From: Moniliophthora roreri
Taxonomy: Eukaryota > Basidiomycota > Agaricomycetes > Agaricales > Marasmiaceae
Direction: 5' to 3'
DNA length: 64,000 nucleotides
Assembly (NCBI GenBank): GCA_001466705.2
Contig: LATX02000176.1
Location: forward strand, 1 to 64,000
Below, piece by piece: positions 20,398 through 32,776 of this stretch (within the stretch, counting starts at the first letter, position 1; each line of letters starts with the position of its first letter). The notes under the pieces are model-generated. The model was not told where the DNA came from, did no database searches, and saw only the letters and a list, made by a program, of their open reading frames with translations. A program made the translations under genes and the position numbers.

Positions 20398-22804
20398 TCA
20401 CGTCCCGGAATACTCAGAAGATGACTCGGAGAGTGAATAATACTCTTCGTCGGAGGGCCAGTCAACATATTCAGGGAAGAATGACTTGCGGCGTTCATTC
20501 ATGAGTGCCTTGAGATGGAACAGTTCGCCGTCCTATAGTAATGATAAGTTCTTGTATGCAGGAGAAAGAAATAATTCACGTACCTGGACCAACTCTTGCA
20601 ATACTGTTTCACAGGCATCTTCCCGAACATCGTCCAGCAGTAGTTCCAGCCCGTTTTTGTGATCACAGAGTGCACCAGCTACTCTCTGGAATACCTCTCC
20701 ATTCGCTTTTGCGATGTACACTACAGCCCAATCACCGGGAAGTACTGGTGTGTCTGAGTCGCTCAATAGCATCACGAAAAGGTGGTCTACCCAGTCCTCA
20801 TATTCTGTGACAGCAAAGAGTTTTCGAACGGCATCCCTTTGAAACCAGTTTCGGTAATATTTTGAGTTGTAAAGACACCTTTCCAACCGAAAAGTCCACC
20901 AAAATATGTTGTTCCGTGGGGTGTCTGGGGGGAAAGCGACATAAAACCCATGTAAAAAGGATTTGCATATCTTGACAAAGTCTTGGGTAGATTCTCCAAA
21001 GGACTGTCGAATGACTGTCAAAATGTGTCGCAACATGTAGACACAGCACAAATACGGACCTCTGCCCACTCGATGACATCTTCCAATACGAATAGGGCCG
21101 GGAAACTGTCGTAGAACAGATGCACTGCTACTGCAGAATAAGGATCAAATGTCCTCAACGCTGCAAGTAAACCCGGGCTAGGTGAGTCTACTTCGGTGCA
21201 GTATCCATACCAATACTTGCAAGAAAAGTGTAGCCGACTATCCCATATCTGAAGTCTGTCTACCCACGATGAAAGAGACGTGGTGAATACGGACTGTGGG
21301 TGATGCGGGGGATAATAGGCTTTGGAGGCGGACAGTGTGCGAAGTAGGAGGGTTGTCACGCAGTCACTGTACTCCTGGTCGGTCATTTGTGGAGCATGAT
21401 ACTCTCCAGAGCGATTGATATCACAGATGAACTCGGTAAAAGAGGCGTGTGCAATGTATATGTTGGAGTGGTCACCCTCTGGGATCAGTAGCACCGAGTG
21501 TAGTTTCGCCAAAGACGTCACTATCTCACTGCCCTTGAGATTGAGCAGCAGCTCGATCATTGAGAGAGAGCGCCAATGAGCTGCTTCATCGTATCTCTGG
21601 ATCATTCCGTCGTCGGGCGTTACCAGTAAGCGAAGAACTGGCTGCACTCTATGCCACCGCGGACATGTTGACAGAATCTGGCGATACAACAAATCCAAGT
21701 CTGAGTAAGGGGATTCCGATCCATGGCCGACGTATACACGAAGAATGGCATCTAGCCGATCCTGAGGTGGTTCATCGCGAGTATCAATGTATTTGATCAC
21801 CGTAACGGCAAAAATGAACTGTCCGTCGGCCCTCTTGACGAGCTGATCGATGGAATCGTCCCCGGGCCATGATGCGCCTTCGCACCGCAAGGCACGATGC
21901 TTGTTTCGAAGAATGGCGAACTTGTCGACCAGATATCTTCTGACATCTTGGTATGCCTCTGCTGACGGCGTAACCGCAAGGCGCCTCAGAATTTCCCCAA
22001 AGTCTTGGTGATCAAAAACGTCTCGAATATGAAGTTCTGGGCGACTGCAGATGATGAACACCCAAGGAGCAGGAAGAGGAGAAGTCGTGGCTCTTTGGAT
22101 GAGTGCTAAAAACCGCTCTTGGGATGGAAGATGCACGCATTCATCAAGACCGTCGATGACAATGGCATTTGGGAGGTTCTCCCATAGCGCAGGTTCCACC
22201 TTAGAACATGGCTCGATGATCAGTTTCTGAAACTGAACCTCGTGAGATGCACGAAAAATCTCGGGGTCCGAACGAAGCGTTTCGATGATAATCGGACCCA
22301 ATACATGCTTCAATGGGGAGCCTGATTTACAGAATTGATAGGCAATCGTGGCAACAACAGGTTCTAGCTTGTCTCGAGTTGAATCGTTCCGCGAGAAGAA
22401 GAATGCTGCTGCAAGTTTGTTGCTAGCATACTTTTCCGAGAGATTCTGAGCGATAGCTGACTTTCCAACACCTGCCGAACCATAAATCCAGAAGATCTTG
22501 GTCGTTTTCAAGTCGCTCTCAATCCACTCGCTCAAGGTTGCAAGGATGTTGGCACGAGTGCCAGGATGGCAGTTTGGCGGGGGGAATCGTTGTTCGGAAT
22601 CATAACATGCATTGATAGCGGCTCTTTCTGCTAGGGAACGGAAAGCTTTCTCTGTACCTTGGATATGATATGGATTAGGCGTGCTGAATCATGTAGGGCG
22701 TACTTACTCAAATTGCTAAGATTGAGATTGTAAACATACTGATCTCTTCCAACCGTGTTATAGGCGTCTCCCTGTATACCAACTTCTGAGCCAACGAAGG
22801 CCAT
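20398..22804 (-). CDS. NACHT-domain NTPase (NLR-like), intact
   Basis: Four exons: 22804-22708, 22657-21060, 21003-20584 and 20532-20398, coding for 749 aa. Introns are 50, 56 and 51 nt and all in phase; the second donor is the weak GTCCGT, but its position is conserved in NACHT paralogue 1. After a short N-terminus come HPGTRANIL, Walker A YGSAGVGKS (about residues 91-99), FFFSRND, Walker B IVIDGLDEC (about 198-206) and the sensor-like IICSRPE, then a long helical C-terminal region. No WD40, ankyrin or TPR repeats are present. Such STAND ATPases act as cytoplasmic signalling switches; in fungi some NACHT proteins mediate non-self recognition, but that role is not shown here. The 5' end is 261 bp downstream of methyltransferase C on the same strand. 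Confidence 0.88.
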
Positions 22805-23064
22805 AGATATTGAGGAGTTGGATCAGGCCCCGTCCGGAAGAGTTAATGCAACGTGGTGGTCACTGATGGGAAGCAATCGACGCGCGACACCGAGTTCAAC
22901 CAGGCATTGACCAGGCTGGTAACGATAATTCATGGGAACGATATATACTGGACACGGGAATAGATGGATGTAGAAGTTTATGAAAATAATAGGAATAAAA
23001 ATGTACAGAGATAATAGTTCTTCCTCCTTCATTTCTATAAGCCGAAAGCCAACTGAACTTGGCC

Positions 23065-23809
23065 CTAGACTCGTCGCCAAACGATCAACCTCTCGTTCCC
23101 CTTCCTATCCTCCGCACTCCAATCTTCTCTATCCAGGACTTTCTCCCAATCATCGCCCAAGACCTCGGGATAGTGTTCTGGACGAACGTAGTATGGTGGT
23201 CCTTGGTCGGTATATGGTGCAATAGGCCAGATGAGGGTAATTAGGTAGCCCCCTGGTTTGATGAGGGAGCGCATTTGGGAGCCCCAAGAGGATCTGAGCA
23301 TTGGGTGTATTGCTACGAAGAAGCTACCAGGAGATAAGTCTCGAGCGTAAAAGAACATGGGGACACACGTATAGTCATATATAAGGTCAAATTTCTCGTC
23401 TTTGAGATCAAAAAAGTTGGCTGATTGAAATTGAACTTTGTTTTTGAGTTCAGATGGGGTGAGTCTTTTGAAGAACGACATTGTCAGTAAAAGTCAGACT
23501 TGAGCAAGAGCAACCATCGTACGATTTTGCCTTCTCCAACGCCGTTTCAGAAATATCTAGCCCTATGACATCAAAACCAACAGAAGCGAGGTAAATGGCA
23601 TCGTATCCTGCTCCACAGCCTGGTACAATTGCGCGTCCATTCGTCGCAAGGTCGACTTCATTTGATTGAAAGAGTTGAACGAGAGGAGGCTGAGATTGAC
23701 CCGCATCCCAGGGCGTAATAGATTGTTTCCAGGCTTCATCCCAGGAAGATGCATCCTGAGGATCGATGAGTTTGCGAAGGCGCTCGCGCTGATCGTCAGA
23801 AGTGCTCAT
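23065..23809 (-). CDS. TPMT-type SAM-dependent methyltransferase C
   Basis: Three exons: 23809-23523, 23464-23369 and 23323-23065, coding for 213 aa. Motifs are [48 protein letters not shown] and [12 protein letters not shown]. Intron 1 of paralogues A and B is absent here: the coding sequence runs straight through [16 protein letters not shown], while the other two introns are at matching sites. It is also 8-12 residues shorter, with a shorter loop before EKFDL. Same predicted activity as A and B; the substrate is unknown. The NACHT gene follows on the same strand. Confidence 0.9.
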
Positions 23810-23903
23810 GAGGCCTCTAGAATTTAAGAAAGTTGCGCCGAACAGTGTGTGCGGTGAATATGTCGGTGGATGAAGGTAGATTGAAGGTAACGCCTTTAGG
23901 GCC

Positions 23904-25365
23904 GTGGCTTACATACCTATGTATGTGCCATCGCCACTCACCTTCGTCCATCATGCCGACCCTCCTGTGTCTTACGAGCCTGTGCCTGAAATCTATCAGG
24001 AACTACACCAATTAGCTTTGGAGGGAAAAAAAGATTATGACGCCCTATCCCAGAAGGCCTGGAATGCCGAACACTGGCTTGTCCAGACGTCGTGGAGGCC
24101 ATCTTTTACTACCCGTAACGCGGAGGACTGTGAATTCATTGGGCTATACTGGACACCAAGACGAATACAAGGCCGAAATCTCCTCGACTTTCTATGGCTG
24201 TGTCAATAACCGACAATCATTCATAGTAATTGGAACCCCTGGGGCTGAGTAGTCCCTTAACTATTCATCTTTCCGGGACTCACAAACATACCTGCCACAT
24301 GGAAATCTTTGGCCTTGTACTATATGCTTGTAGAGCGACACCTGTGCAAATAGTCAACCTGTCTTCGAGTGGTTCTTGACGTGTTTGGTGTAATGATGGA
24401 GTTTCACGGCTGAGCTAACGAACATGACAAAAGCTCTGCTGCAAGCCCCCGATGGTGATCAAAATCAAACTAAGTCGAGCCATACAAGTCGCATCGCCGA
24501 GACGTAATCGGCTCGAACGGACACAGAAGTTGACTGATAAGAAGCTACAAGTGGCTCATGAAGCTTAGCTCATGCAGGAACTCTTGATCATGTTCATTGC
24601 AAGTGTTTTTCTCGACTATCCCGCCCTCATACCCTCGAACAGGATAGGATCCTACCGAAGCACAGCTACCGCTGATCAGCTCACCCAATTTCTACTTCAA
24701 GTATGGCCCGCCCACCATCATCTTTTCGGTCTTGCAACGGCACCCGAAGATTATGTGAAGGAGTTGTTGTGAAGGATCAGGGACCTTGACTTTCATGCGC
24801 GCGAAGTATTACTCCAAAGGATGCGCTACTTCATCTTCGGTAAGGACAACGGAAAGGAACACCCGTCGTATTGAATACTTGGAACGGTGTCAAAGTGAAT
24901 GTCTACACGCGGGGGGTCTACCGGCTTGTGAAGAGGGCGTTGAGCATTAGGTGGGATGGACAACTTGTCAGCGATATGATCATGTAAGTCCTGTGTGGAT
25001 ATGCATGCTGCGACGACGTCAATGAAGATTGGTTCTCAGTGCTCACGCGGGTATCTTTGGCCCATCATCGACTCTGGCGCTGTCGTGAACCCCTCCTCCT
25101 CTGCTGTCATCGACACTGTCAAAGTCATTCCTGAGAAAAAATTTATCTTTGCCTACCAATCTACCATTTCGAAGCAATATAGCGTTAACAAGGACGAAAT
25201 CGATTAGCTTCGCAACTCTGGTTACATTGTTTTTACCGACAATGCCGATATCCAAATATTCATGCTCAAAACCCATGATGTATGGGAATCAAAGTGGCAC
25301 GTCGTCGTGGCCAAGGACCATTTGTTTCATGGAGTAGTAGGTGCTCATAATTCTGAGAGCAACAG
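23904..25365 (+). pseudogene. Degenerate gene, possibly a P-loop protein
   Basis: Coherent coding at 23904-24209 (VSYEPVPEIYQELHQLALEG, then HWLVQTSWRPSFTTRNAED) and at 24205-24252 (SFIVIGTPGAE, resembling the start of a Walker A loop GTPGxGKS, then a stop). Further pieces occur at about 24310-24390 (ALYYMLVERHL), 24780-24840 (DFHAREVLLQRMRYFIFGK) and 25040-25365 (VIPEKKFIFAYQSTISKQYS, then KWHVVVAKDHLFHG). Stops and frameshifts separate them. Overall this resembles the large fungal P-loop/crinkler-like protein families, but that identification is weak. Clearly not a working gene. Confidence 0.4.
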
Positions 25366-26091
25366 AGGGCTGTAGACTCCAGGCTTGCTGTAAAAGATTC
25401 TAGCACTTACAGCAAGCGCTCTTGCCCCGCCTTTAACGTTGAACATGAACTTGTTTCAGGATTTCTGCGATTTCTGGCGCAAGGACAAAGCGTAAATACT
25501 TGTAAGGGTACAACAGAGAGAAATACACATATATATCTTGTGAAGGAAGGCGGAAACTGGTAAACAAGTGTCCTATAATTTTGTCAAAGAAGTTGGTTGC
25601 TTGCCATCAAGCTCAGATGGGTTGCGTCGCAAGAAACGACCAAGCATCATCCCTGAGGCCTGAGGCGCAAAGACGCTGGCGTATTGTTGTCGAGATTGTT
25701 TGGGCGCCAATCGCTGAACAACAGTTTCGAAGTTTGATTCCGTTTCGCGTTTCAGCCAAATAATTTTTTATTAGCCGTTTATTAGCTGGATGAAGGAATG
25801 CAAGGCAAGCTGCACGAGATGAACGGGTACTAGTAGGCAGCAGGCTGTGGAGATGGGTCGTGGGATCTCTGCGCAAACCTTTAGCGCCTTGCTCTGTTGG
25901 TCCGCTGCGCACGGTGGTGGTTGTTGGGATCCACGGTGATCTAGCAGGTCTAGCTTCCATCTGCTACCATCTTCTTTCTGGCTGGCCATTCTAGCAAGTT
26001 GCTGTTATTCTGGTTCATTCAACTGATACTAAACAGCTTGCTTCCAACAGGTCCATGAAAGCCATCTTTTCCTATCATCATCACAACTGAC
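25366..26091. other. Intergenic, no gene recognised
   Basis: Contains short ORFs only. The last 100 bases before 26092 would be the leader of the next gene; I saw no clear TATA box. Confidence 0.5.
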
Positions 26092-29000
26092 ATGTCATCC
26101 ATGTGGAATTCATTCAGCTGGCCCAAGCCATTCAACGGTCAAGCTCCTCCAGTACCAGCAAACTTTTCAGCCGATCCTAGGCAATGGCAAAGTGGTTCAT
26201 GGATGCCCAATCCAGCTTTCAATTGGAGTCAGCCGTTTGCACATAGTCGGAATACGTGGATACCGTGGGGGTATCAGCAGCAGCAGCAGCAACAGGCCCA
26301 GCAATCTCAGCAGCAGCAGCAATCATTCAACCCATACAAACGCGTACCGAAACCCCCTTCAGCAGAGTACATGGCCACAGAATTGTCTGATAACCCGTTG
26401 GGTTTAACGAATATGGTACCCAGGTGCGCAGGCTTGTGATTACACATGATCTGTTACTGATTTCTCACTCCTCCACCCCAGGGAGGAATTGTACGGTCCC
26501 GCGATAGATGGTGTACCTCCAGAGACTCCTTGGGTATGGAAGACAGCTGCATTACAGGAAGAAGACGATGATGAAGATGACGATGAGCAGCGGCAATTTC
26601 CCCCTTCTCACACGCGTCAACCTACACATCCCACTAATACGACGCCTACTCCCCAGCAACGCCAGTCTACGAGACATGCCTCTGAACCACCACCACCTAT
26701 GGCATTGCCTCAGAAGTTTGGTGGTGGTGGTGGAGGTGGCAGCGGGTTTAGTGCTTCCATGGCACATCCTTCTACGCAACACCAATCAGCCAACACTCAG
26801 AACCAAGGTGTCAGCGCCTCAGCCAATCCTCCGGCATCCTCTACTGATGACCGCTTATTACGACCAACCTTTTCTCCCCGAATCGTCCGAACGCCAGAAC
26901 ATTATCGTGCTTCATCTGGCACATTATTGAGATCGGGTTCGTTGATGGAGACTTCGTTGAGCAGTGCGATGGAAAGAATGGGCGTTGACGATACACCTTC
27001 AAAGAGGTCTTCTGGTTCCTCGTCAAGACAATCATCACAACCACAATCGTCTTCGAGACAGTCCTCGGCATCGTCTGCTCACACCCAATCGACCAGTTCC
27101 ACTTCAATTAGTGGTGGAGAGCTCACGGATGAACCCGAATCCCAAATATCCGAACCTCTCTCGCCTCTGATGATCAACACGCCTTACACGAGTACCACGA
27201 AGCCTCTGGGCCGCCACCATACCGCCCCTTCTGGTTTAGGCGGGGGTAGTTCGGCGTCGGCATCTGTCTCAAAAAACACACTAGCGGGCATCCCTGAGGC
27301 GTCATTTATACCTCCACATCCATCAGGTGAGCACCTCCAACCGTGGAATACCCGCAGTGGAATAATGCCGCCCGTACCAGCGCGGAAAGACGACTTGGCT
27401 GCTAGCGTTAATAGTATCGCGACTGGGAGGAGTAGCGCGGCGAGTTTCAATGAGTCTACATCGAGTTCAAGCTTGAGAAATCAGCAGAGATCTTATTCGA
27501 CCCCGAGTGGTCCGGTGTCTGCGTCCGCCTCAGCATCTGCGTCGCAATATCCTTATGGCCAGCACACCTCATCTGCAAGTTACACCCAATCCTCATCAAC
27601 GTACAGCCAGCCGAGACAATCCCAATCCTTGTCCTCGACGTCGTATACCCAGATACAGCCTCAACCACAGCATACTTCCTTGTCGTCGCAGCAACAGCCC
27701 CAGCACACGTCGGCTTCGAGTTACAGCAGCTCGAACCAGCAACAACAGCGGATATCACCTATACCGACGTCCCAGACGCAAGCATACAGCATGAGTGCAT
27801 CTGCTTCGCAGCGTCAATCTAGTTCGAATTACAATACCCCCAATCGACAGCACTCGAACTCAACGAGCGCAGCTCCATACCAGACCTCGTCTGCTTCTCG
27901 TTCTGCCAGTGCGTCTAATCATGCACAGACGGCCAGCGCTAGTTCATACTCTGCGTACCCAAATGGGAGAACGCAAACGCAGCATGATAGAAATGCGTCT
28001 TCCAGTGCTGGGTATCCGTACGATAGAACTTCGCGTGACCGAAGTGCTACCAGTTACTCTACATCCCATGATCGGGGTGCGAGTACTGCTACGGCTCATG
28101 ATCGAAGCTACTCATCCACTTACGATAACCCCATCTCGCATAGGCGAAGTTCATCCACTGCGCCGTACGACAGGTCCACATCCTCCACTCCTTACGACAG
28201 AAGTGCAACGTCCTCCACCGCTTCTGCAAATACAGTTCGCCAGTCAACTTACGACCGGAGTCCAATCTCGCCAACCTCTCCTACTTCGCCGCCTAGGTAT
28301 GGGCACGAGAGATCCAAGTCAAAGTCGAGATCGAGAGGACATTCACCCAACCCTGCCTCTTACTCGAATTCTGCATCCAATTCGGTACAGGCATCACCGA
28401 CGTCTCCGTATGGTTCTGGTCACGGTCACTCGCCCTACAACTCTTCATCAGCTTCTTCGACAAGACAGTCACCCTACTCTTCCACGAAACACTCTCCTTA
28501 TGACTCTCAACGCCAATCACCCTATGAAAGCAACTCGAGCTCAGGATGGCCGGAAACCCAGCGTTCACCCAATCCACTTCCAGTGCCTCCGATGGATTTG
28601 GGTAGTTGGTCTTATAACTCTCATGCATACACCAAGGGAGAGCATTATGGAGTAGGAACGGGGACAGGAACAAACTCGAGCGCAAGTTCGCAGTATCCGA
28701 CGCCGAATTCGGATAAACATCTCACACCAGGGAGTAGTTCGGGGTCTGGGAGCAGTAGGTTCCCTTCGCCGAATATGAATGTGGGAACAGCAAGTGCAAG
28801 TGCGTCAGCCAGTGCAGGTGCTTCTGCTAGTGGTAAGTATTAGATTTTTTGAAGTGATCACTGAAGGTGTTGAATATTTTCTCCCAGGCGGTTCCTCGCA
28901 ATATGTACAACATTCCCAGCAACAATCTTCTCATTCCCAGCAATATTCAACCCACTCTTCCTCTGCAAACTACCAACAACAAAATCAATACTCTTCTCAC

Positions 29001-29367
29001 TCGCAACGACCGCGCGTGCGCAAAGGCTACTGGAATCGCAGAGGTGATCACCTCACTGAGACTGGGTATATTGTTTATGCGCCTCCGGGGATGAGGTACC
29101 CTGAGGAATTGGCCAAGTGGGTCTAATGCGTTTCTTCTTGTTTTTTTTACTAGAGCTAATTTTGCCGTCAGTTATCCGAACAAAGACTACCAAGATCCCA
29201 GTGGCCAGATTGCGCCTTATATGAATAGACCGGAGCTTCCGGAAAGTTTGCCTAGGAGGGGGAAGCCGCCTGTTCGGCCTTATGAGTCGGTGAGTCTTTC
29301 GTTCCTTTGGTTTTGGTGAAGGGTGTTGATGAATTGATTGTGTTTGCAGTTTATAGTTTACGTCTAA
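26092..29367 (+). CDS. Large Ser/Gln-rich low-complexity protein with conserved ends
   Basis: Five exons: 26092-26423, 26482-28832, 28888-29116, 29172-29289 and 29350-29367, coding for 1015 aa. Introns are 55-60 nt and in phase. The N-terminus has polyQ followed by NPLGLTNMVPREELYGP and ETPWVWKT, which look conserved. The centre, over 700 residues, is disordered: Ser, Gln, Thr, Pro, YDRS repeats (about 28010-28270) and SPY repeats, plus an acidic run EEDDDEDDDE. The C-terminus is again structured (RKGYWNRRGDHLTETGYIVY, YPEELANYPNKDYQDPSG, PESLPRRGKPPVRPYESF). I believe this C-terminal block recurs in Agaricomycete hypothetical proteins, but I know no function. No signal peptide or membrane segment. 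Possibly a nuclear or condensate-forming protein; that is speculation from composition. Confidence 0.8.
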
Positions 29368-30105
29368 TGAATGGATCTACTATGAGGGAATCTTGGTTTC
29401 TTTTTGTTTTTGCTTTTTTGTTTCGCTAACATGACAGACTCCCTTTTTCTTGCTTCTAATCCCACATTTTTACGACATGAAGAGTGTATACAATTCCATT
29501 CCTGTTTGTTGTAGCATGTAACGATACCGATATTTATTTATCTATCTACTGATGCATGATATTCAATGAATTTACACTGCACAGGGCGGGAACAACGTGT
29601 TTCGATCTTACTATCGTGGATAGGGAGGATTTGGTATCGCTGTGCGGGTTGCTAGATCATATGGACTATCGTGATTGGTGATAGTGTATAGAATTTAGGG
29701 CTCCTCGATTGCGAAGGAATCTGATGCGGTGATTAGGTGTGACCGGTAAACCACAGTGTGAATTGGAATTCGTAACACTTCTCATACTCCTTCAAGAACC
29801 AACCTAGTCCCTCAACGCGCGCAAAGGCACTGATCTCAGAGTAATATCCATGCTTTCGGAATCCTAAAATAAGCATCTTGCCACCTGTGCGAGGACTTTG
29901 TAAACCGAAAAAGTCTTTGGAATGCTCTAGCTGTCAGATCTCCATGCGCTCCACCTGTATCACGCCGCGTACCCTTTTCGTTGATGGTTCTTCTTCCCAT
30001 GCAACGCAGCAAGCTAGCTGGCTCCCGGGTGATATATAAGTGCCCCTGTACCATGTCAACGCAAGCGCAAGCGTCCTTTGTGCTCCCCCTATCCCTCCCT
30101 CCACG
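29368..30105. other. Intergenic: 3' region and sedolisin promoter
   Basis: About 740 bp between two genes on the + strand. The left part is T-rich and fits a 3' UTR; the right part holds the TATA-like box listed separately. Confidence 0.5.
30033..30039 (+). promoter_or_regulatory. TATA-like box of the sedolisin gene
   Basis: TATATAA, 67 bp before the ATG at 30106, in a C/T-rich leader. Spacing suits a short-leader fungal promoter. Confidence 0.45.
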
Positions 30106-32331
30106 ATGAGGCTGTTCTCCGTCGTCTTCCTCTCCTTCGGCCTCGCCCTATCTCAAGCCAAACCACACGTCAAGCGATGGGACGACTTTGTCGAGAAGCA
30201 TTCGTGGGCTTCAATTCCCAAAGGATGGGAATTCCATTCTCTCCCCCGACCTGATAGTCTTATTGACCTCAAGCTGGGTCTCAAGTCTGCGAGAATCGAC
30301 GAACTAGCAACGCATTTAATGCAAACCTCCGATCCAGCGCATCCACGATACGGCCAGCATCTCTCAAAGGAGGAGGTCGAGGCCCTCGTTGCTCCTCACG
30401 CAGACTCGACGGCTGCCGTGGAAGAATGGTTGGAATTCTACAGTGCCAAGGGCGAAACCTCGACTTCCGGTGAATGGATAACCATTCGTTTGCCCGTAGC
30501 CGATGCGGAGAGAATGTTGAATGCTAAATATGGGTTGTATCATCATGATAAATCCAAGGATACGGTTTTAAGGACTCTGTCATACTCCCTTCCGAGGGAG
30601 TTGATGGCCCATGTGGATGTGGTGTCTCCAACGACGTATTTTGGGACGTTGAAGAGTATGAGGACGACGAGCTTTTTGCAGCCGGAGCTAGATGTGGCTA
30701 TCGAGAAAGGAACAATAAATTTCGGAGCTGATATCGAGCCAGGATCGGATGCGACTGTCCCTGCCAGTTGTGGGACAACGATCACACCGTCGTGTCTGAA
30801 GGGGTTGTATAATGTGAGTGTTGGCTTTTGTTGGAGTTGAATGAAGAATGCTGATTGCTTTGAAGACAACCAACTACACTCCCAGAGCTGCGAGTCAGAA
30901 TTCACTCGGTGTCGCTGGATATCTCGACGAGTTCGCCAATCATGCTGATTTGCGTGTACGTGCGATAAGATTATTGATTGGACGATGTGTTTAACACCTT
31001 TCGACCGTAGACTTTCCTCGCCCGATTCCTGCCTAGTGCTTCTGACCAGGCCGGCTCCGACTTTACTACCATTCGTGTTAACAATGGCGGAGATGACCAG
31101 AATGATCCTGGTGTTGAGGCCAACCTGGATATTCAGTATACTATAGCCATGTCCTTCCCTACGCCCAACACATACTACAGGTGATGACGAGCTAATACTT
31201 CGGTTTCGTGCTACTGATCTGTACCCTTCAGCACCGGAGGTTCCCCACCGTTCAACCCAGACTCGCAGGTGTGTAATCTTTTTCCTTAATAATTGCCCTA
31301 CTTATGGTTTCGATTATGCCGTTCAAAAAACCAGACCCCCACGAACACTAACGAGCCCTATCTTGACTGGTTGAACTTCATTCTCGACCAAACTAGCATT
31401 CCCTTGGTCTTTACGACGAGTTATGGTGACGACGAGCAAACTGTTCCCCAGGATTACGCAAACAAGGTCTGCGACTTGTTCATGCGACTCGGTGCAAGAG
31501 GAAGCTCGGTGCTCTTCAGTAGTGGTGACTTTGGGTACGTGGTCTCTGGTCTTGACTTGCGGACCATTCCACTCATCTTGTCGATGACAGTGTGGGCGGA
31601 GGCGATTGCGCAACCAACGACGGTACCAACAGAAGGTTATTCCAGCCTGCCTTCCCAGCATCCTGCCCATGGGTCACTGCGGTTGGCGGAACGACTCGCG
31701 TTAACCCAGAAGTTGCTGTCAACTTCTCTGGAGGCGGATTTTCTCGCTACTTCGCCCAGCCGAGCTACCAGTCCACCGCTGTGAACTCGTTCCTATCTGT
31801 TATCGGTACCACGAACCAGGGGCTTTTCAAGTGCGTATTACTCTCATGTCTCGAGTTCAAGTTGGGACGTTAACACCTCCTCCCAGTGCTACGGGTCGTG
31901 CATACCCAGACGTTGCTGCCCAAGGCACCGGGTTCCAAGTCGTCATTGGCGGAAGGACAGGTTCAGTCGGCGGTACGAGCGCCAGTTGCCCGGTATGTTT
32001 ATAGCGATTCAGATTGAAGAAGCCTTTTATACTAACCCATTGACTCAATAGACTGTTGCTGGTATCATCGCACTCCTTAACGACTTTCGCCTCTCGAATG
32101 GAAAGAGTTCTCTCGGGTTCCTCAACCCACTGATCTACGCCAACCCGACTGCCTTCAATGATATTACCTCTGGAAATAACCCGGGATGCGGCACCAACGG
32201 TTTCAGCGCACGAGCTGGATGGGACCCCGTTGTAAGTGCTGATCGGATTCTTTACCGCGTTCCCTTGTCTCAACGTTGGTTAGACTGGCTTCGGGACTCC
32301 CGACTTCGTCAAGCTCCAAGCACTTGTTTGA
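30106..32331 (+). CDS. Sedolisin family (S53) tripeptidyl-peptidase, secreted
   Basis: Nine exons: 30106-30813, 30866-30955, 31011-31180, 31232-31268, 31335-31534, 31591-31830, 31887-31992, 32052-32231 and 32284-32331, coding for 592 aa with all introns in phase. A signal peptide (MRLFSVVFLSFGLALSQA) is followed by a pro-domain (about residues 40-200) and the peptidase. Catalytic Glu and Asp sit in GVEANLDIQYT and the Ser in GGTSASCP. SYGDDEQTVP, LFSSGDFGVGGGDC and the C-terminal calcium site (FNDITSGNNPG ... GWDPVTGFGTP) are all present. It should cleave peptides at acidic pH outside the cell. I chose the ATG at 30106 because the signal peptide starts there and a TATA box lies upstream. It appears intact and of normal family length. 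Confidence 0.95.
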
Positions 32332-32776
32332 GGAAATCAACAAACGGATGGTGGAATATATAAACAGCCTTGTATATTGTGAGGAGGAACTGGATGGATG
32401 GAACTGGACGGGAAGAAACAATCATAATTATATACCATGTAGATAACGATGCTTGGCATTTTAAATGTTCAAAGCAATTCTGTGTAAAGCAACCTTGATC
32501 ATATGTCCCTGCTTGTAGGGATAGCGGTAAATGGACTGACGACGCTGAAACTGTCACGACGGACAAGCTGTTTCCTTGCTCAGATTTCCACTGGGCACTT
32601 TCCAATCAGTTTGGTGGCTGGAAGTTTCATTGATGAGTGGCGCATCATGCATCATGAAGTATCTAATGTCATGGTCATAGAAAGATGACAGTAGATATCC
32701 GCTCAAGATGGTTTTCCGGCAGTGTTACGTATATACACGAGTAATGCGGCAAGTTGAAAAGGGATAAAGGAGCCAG
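32332..32776. other. Shared 3' region of two convergent genes
   Basis: 445 bp between the sedolisin stop (+) and the KAR5-like stop (-). No coding seen. Confidence 0.6.

Noticed and set aside
27795..28655. 286-codon open frame overlapping the Ser-rich protein
   Set aside because: It is a shadow frame of low-complexity TCN/CAN codons; the spliced frame with conserved ends is the gene.
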